Source of the DNA: Candidatus Omnitrophota bacterium
GTDB lineage: Bacteria; Omnitrophota; Gorgyraeia; Gygaellales; Profunditerraquicolaceae
Reading direction: 5' to 3'
DNA length: 13,557 nucleotides
Assembly (NCBI GenBank): GCA_023818905.1
Contig: JAMWDE010000006.1
Coordinates: forward strand, 1,859 to 15,415
In this document: in pieces, positions 8,396 to 13,557 of the stretch
How the letters are laid out: every line of letters begins with the position of its first letter
Position numbering within the stretch: position 1 is the stretch's first letter
Notes under the pieces: model-generated
Database searches by the model: none
The model's input: the letters and a program-made list of their open reading frames with translations, nothing else
What the model was told of the DNA's origin: nothing
Translations under genes and position numbers: made by a program

Positions 8396-9781
8396 CTAAC
8401 TTATTATCTTTTTCAGTATGCGTATAAAATCCGGAAAAGATTTACTAATACAAGATATATCATCTATGCGGGTTTTGCCTTCTGCATTGAGTCCAGCCAC
8501 CACTAAGCTCATAGCAGTACGATGGTCTGCAAAACTCTTTACCGAAGCACCCTTTAGTCTTTTTACTCCTCTAATCACAATTGACTCTTTTTCTCTCTTT
8601 CTTATCAACCTTATATCAGCGCCCATCTTTTTAAGATTTTCCAACATAGACCTTATCCTGTCCGTTTCTTTTACGCGTAACTCTCCCACGCCTTCGAATA
8701 CGGTCTTACCACTAGCATAACAAGCTGCTACCATAAGAATAGGTAATTCATCTATTAATGATGGTATTTCTCTATCTTTGACTATTGTGCCTCTTAGAGT
8801 ACTGCTTTTTACCAGTATATCACCAATGGGCTCACCGACCTCTAAAGAAGGCGCATCTGAATTGTAAACAGGAACCTGAAAATTACTACCAGACAACTCA
8901 ATCTTACCTCCCATTCTGCGTAAAACCCTAATTATACCTAAACGCGAAGGATTTAAACCTACATTTCTAATTAAGATCTGTGAATTTGGCACAATGATGG
9001 CTGAAACGATAAAAAAGCTTGCTGAAGAAATATCACCAGGGATATACAGTACCTCAGGAGAAATTAGTTGTTTTTTTCCTCTTATAACTATAATATTTTT
9101 TTTAACTTTTATGTCTGCTTTAAAAAGTTTCAGCATGCGCTCTGTGTGGTCGCGCGTCCTTATTGGCTCAATAACAGTTGTCTTCCCTTTTGCATACAAT
9201 CCTGCCAATAGTATTGCTGACTTCACCTGTGCAGAAGCTACTGGTATCTTATAGGTAATCGGCTTTAATCTAGCACCTTTTATAATTATGGGAGGGTATT
9301 CTTCAGGAGTTAGCGTGTCTGATTTTTGAACTTTGGATCTTGCCTTAATCTGTGCTCCCATCAGCCTCAAAGGTAAAGTTACCCTCAGCATCGGCCTTTG
9401 AGACAACGAGCTACCTGCGGTAAGCACTACCTCAAAATCCTGTCCTGCCAAAACACCCAAAATAAGCCTCAGGGTTGTGCCTGAATCTCCCACGTAGATA
9501 TTACTATTTGGTTTCTTTAAACCACAAAGCCCCTTGCCAAAAACTTTAACAGTGTAGGTTGAGTGGCAGTTATCAGCTTTAAGCAAGTTAATCCTTACGC
9601 CTAATTTCTTAAAGGCTTTGATGGTGTGCAAGCAATCCTTATTGGCAGGAAAGTTTATAATTAGACTAGGGCCTTGACTAATTGCGCTTATGATTATGGC
9701 ACGATGGGCAATAGACTTATCACCAGGAAGCTCAACTTCTCCATTAAGGTAGGAGATAGGTTTGATGGAGAAAAACCTCAT
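8396..9781 (-). CDS. aroA: 3-phosphoshikimate 1-carboxyvinyltransferase (EPSP synthase, class II type)
   Basis: AroA joins shikimate-3-phosphate and phosphoenolpyruvate in the shikimate pathway, in the cytoplasm. The 461 residues show the family blocks in order: LPGDKSIAHRA (18-28), GDSGTT (98-103), SSLSQRPM (124-131), PVASAQVKSA (180-189), RTRDHTERM (208-216), IPSLIDELPIL (339-349, with Asp344 at the catalytic position), KETDRI (371-376) and FADHRTAM (417-424). The QRPM, VASAQVKS and RTRDHTE blocks are those of class II enzymes, a group known for low glyphosate sensitivity. It is somewhat longer than the usual 425-445 residues. The ATG overlaps the stop of the upstream coiled-coil gene by four bases (9778-9781) and has no Shine-Dalgarno sequence within 20 bases, so the two genes are probably one transcript with coupled translation. 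Confidence 0.97.
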   Translation of the reverse strand: MRFFSIKPISYLNGEVELPGDKSIAHRAIIISAISQGPSLIINFPANKDCLHTIKAFKKLGVRINLLKADNCHSTYTVKVFGKGLCGLKKPNSNIYVGDSGTTLRLILGVLAGQDFEVVLTAGSSLSQRPMLRVTLPLRLMGAQIKARSKVQKSDTLTPEEYPPIIIKGARLKPITYKIPVASAQVKSAILLAGLYAKGKTTVIEPIRTRDHTERMLKLFKADIKVKKNIIVIRGKKQLISPEVLYIPGDISSASFFIVSAIIVPNSQILIRNVGLNPSRLGIIRVLRRMGGKIELSGSNFQVPVYNSDAPSLEVGEPIGDILVKSSTLRGTIVKDREIPSLIDELPILMVAACYASGKTVFEGVGELRVKETDRIRSMLENLKKMGADIRLIRKREKESIVIRGVKRLKGASVKSFADHRTAMSLVVAGLNAEGKTRIDDISCISKSFPDFIRILKKIIS

Positions 9782-10620
9782 TTAGTTTTAAAATGAACTG
9801 TATCCCCTTCATTAACTTTGTTTCTTATATCTATAGATAGAAAACCAGCCGCAGACATAGAATCATGGACCTTCTCTACCTTAACGTCACCTAAATACTT
9901 GCCGTTCTGATAAACTGAAAATATATCTCCCACACTAACCCCATCTTTACTACCCAAACTTATTACTATAAAACTGTAATCTCTATTTACTACCAGTACA
10001 TTGCCTATCTTGGGGGATGCTGTTCCAGACTCTTTTGACCCAGAAATAGAAACTCTGGTCTCAGGCGTAGATGCGACATAATCTTGTGATTCAGATTCAA
10101 CTGGCATATCTGACTCTGGAACAACCACAATCTTACCTAACTCCACATCGTGAAACTTGGTTTCTAACTCCTTAAGCTTTTCCTCTATTTCGGTTTTTTT
10201 ATTCGCTAATTCCTTAAGCTGAGCCTGTGCCTTCTTAAAATCCTCGTGGGCCTGATTAAGTTTCTTCTCTAAATCTAATTTCATTGCCTTCTGCTGTTCT
10301 AAATCAGCTACCAGTTTTTCTATCTGGGATAAGGCCTGTTGCTTGGAATCCTTCTCTTGGTGCAATTCATTACTTATCCTAGCAACTTCCTCTTGTGCCG
10401 TCTTTAATTGTATCTCAAGCTCGGCAGTCTTCTGTTTATACTCCTCAAGTTTCTGCTCGGTTATCTTCTGCCTTGTTTTTATATTAGCAAGTTCTGACTG
10501 TAAGTTTAAATTTTCAATCTGCTTTTTCTGTAATTGATGTAATGATGTGCCAGCAACTGATAAAGACAATACCACAATTATAACCAATACAACAATACTT
10601 ATCTTCGTTTTATCTAACAT
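9778..10620 (-). CDS. Unnamed membrane-anchored coiled-coil protein with C-terminal beta domain
   Basis: I do not recognise a named family. The 280 residues comprise a short basic start, one membrane segment (about 7-27), a long Q/K/E-rich coiled coil (about 28-160), a Ser/Glu/Pro linker (about 165-200) and a small C-terminal domain (about 203-278). That domain reads IGNVLVVNRDYSFIVISLG, then SKDGVSVGDIFSVYQNGKY and LGDVKVEKV, and resembles FlgT C-terminal-like beta domains. The layout (anchor, coiled coil, beta domain with a GSxxGxxxG turn) parallels MreC, encoded nearby, so a periplasmic scaffold role is possible but inferred. I chose ATG 10620-10618 rather than an in-frame TTG at 10635, because AAGGAGG (10625-10631) lies between them, four bases before the ATG. 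Its own promoter precedes it, and aroA follows with an ATGA overlap. Confidence 0.85.
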   Translation of the reverse strand: MLDKTKISIVVLVIIVVLSLSVAGTSLHQLQKKQIENLNLQSELANIKTRQKITEQKLEEYKQKTAELEIQLKTAQEEVARISNELHQEKDSKQQALSQIEKLVADLEQQKAMKLDLEKKLNQAHEDFKKAQAQLKELANKKTEIEEKLKELETKFHDVELGKIVVVPESDMPVESESQDYVASTPETRVSISGSKESGTASPKIGNVLVVNRDYSFIVISLGSKDGVSVGDIFSVYQNGKYLGDVKVEKVHDSMSAAGFLSIDIRNKVNEGDTVHFKTK

Positions 10621-10624
10621 CTTG

Positions 10625-10631
10625 CCTCCTT
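10625..10631 (-). promoter_or_regulatory. Ribosome binding site that fixes the start of the coiled-coil protein
   Basis: AAGGAGG on the minus strand ends four bases before the ATG at 10620. An upstream TTG at 10635 would place this site inside the coding region, so the ATG is preferred. Confidence 0.8.
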
Positions 10632-10677
10632 CCAAGAATTATAACCTTATATCTTACAAAATCTTAACTTAATTTTT

Positions 10678-10705
10678 AGTATAACACTTGGGTGAAAAAA
10701 ATCAA
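10678..10705 (-). promoter_or_regulatory. Promoter of the coiled-coil gene and aroA
   Basis: On the minus strand TTGATT (10700-10705) is followed after 16 bases by TATACT (10678-10683). TGT directly precedes the -10 box, giving an extended -10. Transcription would start near 10671, about 50 bases before the ATG. It lies 12 bases from intergenic copy B. Confidence 0.6.
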
Positions 10706-10717
10706 GTTTTATTTTAA

Positions 10718-10804
10718 CTTTAGACGTATCTGGCACCGAGTTTACGCTTCTTGCACGTTCTAAGATAGGAGGTGCTGGAGTAAAGCCATAATGGGTGTTT
10801 CAAA
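10718..10804 (+). repeat. Intergenic hairpin-type element, copy B
   Basis: On the plus strand, ATCTGGCACCGAGTT (10728-10742) matches copy A at 12 of 15 positions and copy C at 11 of 15, all four differences from C being transitions. AATGGG, one base, then GTTTCAAA (10790-10804) recurs in copy C with one base more. TGGCACC (10731-10737) pairs with GGTGCTG (10771-10777) over seven positions, two of them G-U, and CTTTA (10718-10722) pairs with TAAAG (10781-10785) outside it. It begins 10 bases from the rluD stop. No reading frame is supported here. Confidence 0.4.
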
Positions 10805-10814
10805 TAATACATAT

Positions 10815-11729
10815 TTAACTTGTTCTAAGAAAATTTATAAATTCTTTGGGGATATCACAGTGAAATTCTATAAATTGTTTTGTGCGTGGATGGGTAAAAC
10901 CAATAGATTTTGCATGTAAGGCTAAACGAATGAAATCCTTATTTTTGCCATAGGTAACATCCCCTAAAATAGGATGTCCTAAAAAGGCTAGATGCACTCT
11001 TAACTGATGTGTCCTGCCTGTATATGGCTTTAACTCCAGAAGGCTAAAATTATCTAGGCGCTTTAGAGTACGGTAGTAAGTCTTGGCGTATCTTGACCTT
11101 GTGTCAAATCCCACACACATACTCTTCCTTCTACGGGGGTGTCTGCCTATAGGCAATTCGATAAAGCCTTCTTCAAATTCCATTCTGCCTTTTACAATAG
11201 CAATATATGTACGTTTTATGCTATGTTTAGCGAATTGTTGGACAAGTTCAAGATGGGCATAGTTGGTCTTTGCGATAACCATAATCCCTGAAGTATCTTT
11301 ATCTAACCTGTGCACAATGCCAGGTCTATCCGGATTTATATCTGATAAACTCTTAAAGTGATACAGGAGTGCGTTTACCAAAGTGTGCCTTAAATTACCA
11401 GCCCCTGGATGAACCACCAAGCCTGTTGGTTTATTTATTATCGCTAAATCATCATCCTCATAAATAATCTCCAAAGGTATTTCCTCAGGGAGGATGCCTT
11501 TATCTTTTTTAGAATCATCTATCCGGATCTTTAATTCTTGGCCGCGTTTAACTTTATAATGAGGGCTTAATGAAGATAGGGCTTGACTACTAACCTTGCC
11601 TTCTTTAATTAATGTTTGGATAAATCTGCGCGAGAATCCCAATCCTGTCCTTCTAACAAAATCGACTAAAAATAAATCTAGTCTTTTGCCCGCATCGACA
11701 TCCTCAACCTTGATTACATACTCCTGCAT
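10815..11729 (-). CDS. rluD: RluA/RluD-family 23S rRNA pseudouridine synthase
   Basis: Enzymes of this family convert uridines of 23S rRNA to pseudouridine. The 304 residues contain an N-terminal S4 RNA-binding domain (about 12-75, with AGKRLDLFLVDF and IKEGKVSSQA) and the synthase domain. Visible motifs are IINKPTGLVVHPGAG (97-111), GIVHRLDKDTSGIMVIAKT (137-155) with catalytic Asp143, and GRTHQLRVHLAFLGHPILGD (238-257). The S4 domain and length favour RluD over RluA, but the exact target uridines cannot be read from sequence. The ATG lies 11 bases after the lgt stop. The leader is A/T only, and the nearest AAGG is about 16 bases away, so coupling to lgt is likely. Confidence 0.93.
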   Translation of the reverse strand: MQEYVIKVEDVDAGKRLDLFLVDFVRRTGLGFSRRFIQTLIKEGKVSSQALSSLSPHYKVKRGQELKIRIDDSKKDKGILPEEIPLEIIYEDDDLAIINKPTGLVVHPGAGNLRHTLVNALLYHFKSLSDINPDRPGIVHRLDKDTSGIMVIAKTNYAHLELVQQFAKHSIKRTYIAIVKGRMEFEEGFIELPIGRHPRRRKSMCVGFDTRSRYAKTYYRTLKRLDNFSLLELKPYTGRTHQLRVHLAFLGHPILGDVTYGKNKDFIRLALHAKSIGFTHPRTKQFIEFHCDIPKEFINFLRTS

Positions 11730-11740
11730 AATTTTTAAAA

Positions 11741-12469
11741 CTAAGCCTTATTTTTAACAAATAAAAGCCCTAAAACCCCCAAGACGAACATAAAGAGACT
11801 TATAATCTGAAAGAGATTCAAACCCCAAATCAGAGCCATATGCTCTGCTCGCCAAAATTCAATAAGAAACCTCTTGAATGAGTAGGTCAAAATATAGGTA
11901 TAGAAGATAACTCCTTGCGTATGGCTTTTCTCCTGCATAAATCTTAAAATAAGAAATATAATAAGTAACATTAACGAAGAGTATATCTGAGTAGGTATGA
12001 GAACTGACCTATAAACATTAAAGTATATTCCATAGCTGGATACCTTACCATAACAACAACCGTTCAATAAACATCCAATCCTACCTATGGCTTGACCTAA
12101 AGCAACAAAAGGGCTAATCAAATCAAAAATCCTATATACTGACAATGCTTTATTCTTTATGTAGACTATCGCCAAAACTACACCTGCTATCAATCCACCG
12201 TACCATGATAGACCACCGTGTTGCAACATTATTATCTGAAGCGGTTGTCTCAAATAGTATCCTAAATTTTCAGCTACATAAAAGATACGTGCTCCTATAA
12301 TCCCTGAAATAAAAACTAAAAATGAAAGATTTGATATTACGTCTGGATTGATATTACTCTCTCTTGCCTTGAGCCTGGCAAGGGTCAAGCTTACAAAAAA
12401 GGCTGTTACCACTAAAAGTCCGTAAGAATAAATATGAAAAGGTCCAATCCGACAGAGGACAGGATACAT
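11741..12469 (-). CDS. lgt: Prolipoprotein diacylglyceryl transferase
   Basis: Lgt transfers a diacylglyceryl group from phosphatidylglycerol to the lipobox cysteine of prolipoproteins, in the inner membrane. The 242 residues have about seven hydrophobic segments. Family blocks are IGPFHIYSYGLL (8-19), HGGLSWYGGLIAG (84-96), GQAIGRIGCLLNGCCYGK (125-142) and KRFLIEFWR (199-207). Arg130 and Arg207 match the important arginines of the family. The essential histidine of E. coli Lgt is a tyrosine here (Y90), and the usual glutamate after PTQxY is a serine (PTQIYSS). The GCLLNGCCYG variant occurs in several non-proteobacterial lineages. It starts 16 bases after lspA with no Shine-Dalgarno sequence, and is followed by rluD. 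Lgt and the enzyme acting after it, LspA, are adjacent. Confidence 0.95.
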   Translation of the reverse strand: MYPVLCRIGPFHIYSYGLLVVTAFFVSLTLARLKARESNINPDVISNLSFLVFISGIIGARIFYVAENLGYYLRQPLQIIMLQHGGLSWYGGLIAGVVLAIVYIKNKALSVYRIFDLISPFVALGQAIGRIGCLLNGCCYGKVSSYGIYFNVYRSVLIPTQIYSSLMLLIIFLILRFMQEKSHTQGVIFYTYILTYSFKRFLIEFWRAEHMALIWGLNLFQIISLFMFVLGVLGLLFVKNKA

Positions 12470-12485
12470 AGTAAAGGATCAAGAT

Positions 12486-12935
12486 CTAGTTTTTGTCTTT
12501 ATGCTCTGATTTTACCAAAATGTAACCTAAACCAAGCGCACCTGCAGTTATAGCACTATCAGCCAGATTGAATACTGGCCAAATACGAAAATCTAAAAAA
12601 TCAACCACATAACCCAAAAACAACCTATCAACAAGGTTGCCCAACGCACCGCCCAATATAAGCGCCAAAGAGAAATTATAAAGAATGCTTTTCCTTCCTG
12701 CATCTCTTTTAAGATTAAAAAGAATCAAAGATATTGCCAGTATGGAAGTAAGGATAAATAAAAGGGTCTGATTCCTAAATATACCAAAAGCAGCTCCGCG
12801 ATTGTGAACTACAGTGATATGTAAGACCTTATGTATTATAGGTATGGATTGATGTAAGGTAAGATTTTTATTAACGAGAAATTTGGTAAGCTGGTCAAAA
12901 AATAATATGATTATTGCAATTAAGGCTACCCACAC
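12486..12935 (-). CDS. lspA: Lipoprotein signal peptidase (signal peptidase II)
   Basis: LspA is the inner-membrane aspartyl protease that removes the signal peptide after Lgt has acted. As called, 149 residues with four membrane segments show DQLTK (14-18), VHNRGAAFGIF (43-53), GNLVDRLFLGYVVDFLDF (99-116) and FNLADSAITAG (122-132). The catalytic aspartates are D112 and D126. The start is uncertain. GTG 12935-12933 gives a protein without basic residues before the first membrane segment and has no Shine-Dalgarno sequence. The same frame stays open 24 codons further (to 13007) and encodes FRRQLKKHGIY just before the GTG, with AAGG placed before a CTG (12980-12978) or ATT (12977-12975). A start there would give about 164 residues. 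Confidence 0.93.
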   Translation of the reverse strand: MWVALIAIIILFFDQLTKFLVNKNLTLHQSIPIIHKVLHITVVHNRGAAFGIFRNQTLLFILTSILAISLILFNLKRDAGRKSILYNFSLALILGGALGNLVDRLFLGYVVDFLDFRIWPVFNLADSAITAGALGLGYILVKSEHKDKN

Positions 12936-13006
12936 ATAAATACCATGTTTCTTTAATTGACGTCTAAAATGTAAAATCAGAAACGCCTTGTATATGGCCT
13001 TAAACC

Positions 13007-13036
13007 TCTATATCTCATCTTGAATCAGCGTCTAAG
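13007..13036 (-). promoter_or_regulatory. Weak candidate promoter for lspA
   Basis: On the minus strand CTTAGA (13031-13036), 18 bases, then TATAGA (13007-13012) is a poor sigma-70 match. It is listed because it is the best I found in the spacer before lspA; read-through from the gene upstream is equally possible. Confidence 0.2.
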
Positions 13037-13040
13037 TTAT

Positions 13041-13133
13041 TTCTTAAGGCATATCTGACATCGAATCAATAGCTATCGAACTAGAAGCAATGTCATAGCA
13101 TAAAGAATGAAACTGTAAATGGGGAGTTTCAAA
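13041..13133 (+). repeat. Intergenic hairpin-type element, copy C
   Basis: On the plus strand, ATCTGACATCGAATC (13053-13067) matches copy B at 11 of 15 positions with only transitions. CTAGAAGCAAT (13081-13091) is identical to copy A. AATGGG, two bases, then GTTTCAAA (13118-13133) matches the end of copy B. TGACAT (13056-13061) and ATGTCA (13090-13095) form a perfect six-base stem where copy B has TGGCACC and GGTGCTG. A central part present in A and B is missing. Its edge contains the stop codon of the TraR/DksA-like gene. Confidence 0.4.
13108..13131 (-). terminator. Hairpin at the stop codon of the TraR/DksA-like gene
   Basis: TGAAACT and AGTTTCA on the minus strand form a perfect seven-base stem with a ten-base loop, beginning at the TGA stop itself. 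The following bases ATTCTTTAT are T-rich but not a clean run. It could be a weak intrinsic terminator; the stem is AT-rich, so efficiency is doubtful. Confidence 0.35.
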
Positions 13134-13512
13134 GTTTATCTTTCTTTTCTTGACATTTAATACATAGCCGCGCGTAAGGCAAAGCCTTTAATCTGCTCTT
13201 TGTAATAAGAATCTTACAATCTTCACATATACCAAATGTACCTTCCTCTATTTTCTTTAAGGCATCATCCAATTCATAAAGTAATTTCCTGCTATCGGAA
13301 GCCAGACTCAAAGAGAACTCTCTATCATAGGTATCAGTGGCAACATCTGCCATATGATAGGCATATCCAGATATATCTCCAGAAGCATCCTTCTGAGATT
13401 TTTTAAGGGTGTCTTGTGAAAGATGCTGAATTTCATCGAGAATATCGTCTTTCATCTGAAGAATCAATTTTTTAAACTCCTGAAGTTCTTTTTTGGTAAA
13501 TTTCTTTTTCAT
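13129..13512 (-). CDS. TraR/DksA-family zinc-finger protein
   Basis: The 127 residues have a helical N-terminal part (about 5-92) and a C-terminal four-cysteine zinc finger, C96-x2-C99 and C117-x2-C120, in GICEDCKILI and LPYARLCIKCQ. Proteins of this family bind in the RNA polymerase secondary channel or act as related regulators; the family-typical ADVATD stretch (55-60) lies in the helical part. The role of this copy is not known. It is shorter than E. coli DksA (151 residues) and resembles the short TraR/YteA type that often precedes lspA. AGAGGAG (13517-13523) four bases before the ATG is a strong ribosome binding site. The promoter would lie beyond the right edge. Confidence 0.9.
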   Translation of the reverse strand: MKKKFTKKELQEFKKLILQMKDDILDEIQHLSQDTLKKSQKDASGDISGYAYHMADVATDTYDREFSLSLASDSRKLLYELDDALKKIEEGTFGICEDCKILITKSRLKALPYARLCIKCQEKKDKL

Positions 13513-13557
13513 CTCTCTCCTCTATTAGAGCTTTTAGATTAAGGTACTAATTTTTTT

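Noticed and set aside
5976..9254. Plus-strand frames at 5976-6257, 8418-8720 and 8994-9254
   Set aside because: They lie opposite mreD and aroA and have no recognisable protein features.
10638..10643. TATAAT on the minus strand near the coiled-coil gene
   Set aside because: It has no usable -35 box, and a start there would leave almost no room for the ribosome binding site.
10695..10720. AAGTT/AACTT hairpin followed by seven T on the minus strand, as a terminator of rluD
   Set aside because: The stem is five A/T-rich pairs, too weak, and the T run overlaps the promoter spacer.
10702..10784. Short plus-strand frame in the rluD/coiled-coil spacer (28 codons)
   Set aside because: It has no start codon with a ribosome binding site and is better explained as part of intergenic copy B.

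Overview
This window comes from an AT-rich bacterial genome. Every gene I can support lies on the minus strand, so it reads from right to left. The gene content is that of a rod-shaped bacterium with a Gram-negative-like envelope: MreB/MreC/MreD/PBP2/RodA elongasome, Lgt and LspA for lipoprotein maturation, and a class II type EPSP synthase. The combination dksA/traR-like, lspA, lgt, rluD, together with mreBCD, mrdA, rodA and a TIGR03960-type radical SAM gene, suggests an uncultured candidate phylum of the Omnitrophota/PVC or Elusimicrobia kind. That placement is an impression from gene order and protein style and was not computed.

Layout from right to left. (1) 13512-13129 encodes a TraR/DksA-type zinc-finger protein. 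A 192-bp spacer and then lspA, lgt and rluD follow (12935-10815), the last three tightly packed. (2) After a 179-bp spacer with a good promoter comes a two-gene unit: an unnamed membrane-anchored coiled-coil protein and aroA, overlapping by ATGA. (3) After a 280-bp non-coding spacer with a near-consensus extended -10 promoter comes the shape operon mreB-mreC-mreD-mrdA-rodA, followed seven bases later by the radical SAM gene. (4) A second near-consensus promoter, with its -35 box in the last two sense codons of the radical SAM gene, starts a membrane-bound HAMP-GAF-GGDEF protein that runs off the left edge.

Functionally the window joins cell-wall elongation (MreBCD scaffold, RodA glycosyltransferase, PBP2 transpeptidase) with lipoprotein processing (Lgt acylates, LspA cleaves), ribosome maturation (pseudouridine synthase) and aromatic amino-acid synthesis.

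The least expected signal is non-coding. Each of the three long spacers (8116-8395, 10636-10814, 12936-13128) appears to hold a diverged copy of one roughly 90-bp element. The conserved blocks of the copies form inverted repeats, and the paired blocks differ between copies in a compensatory way. A second pattern is that clear Shine-Dalgarno sites occur only at the four genes placed first in a transcription unit with a visible promoter or at the right edge, while the genes inside operons lack them. No transposase, CRISPR array, tRNA or rRNA was seen. I do not see a wholly new multi-gene system here; most of the window is recognisable housekeeping.
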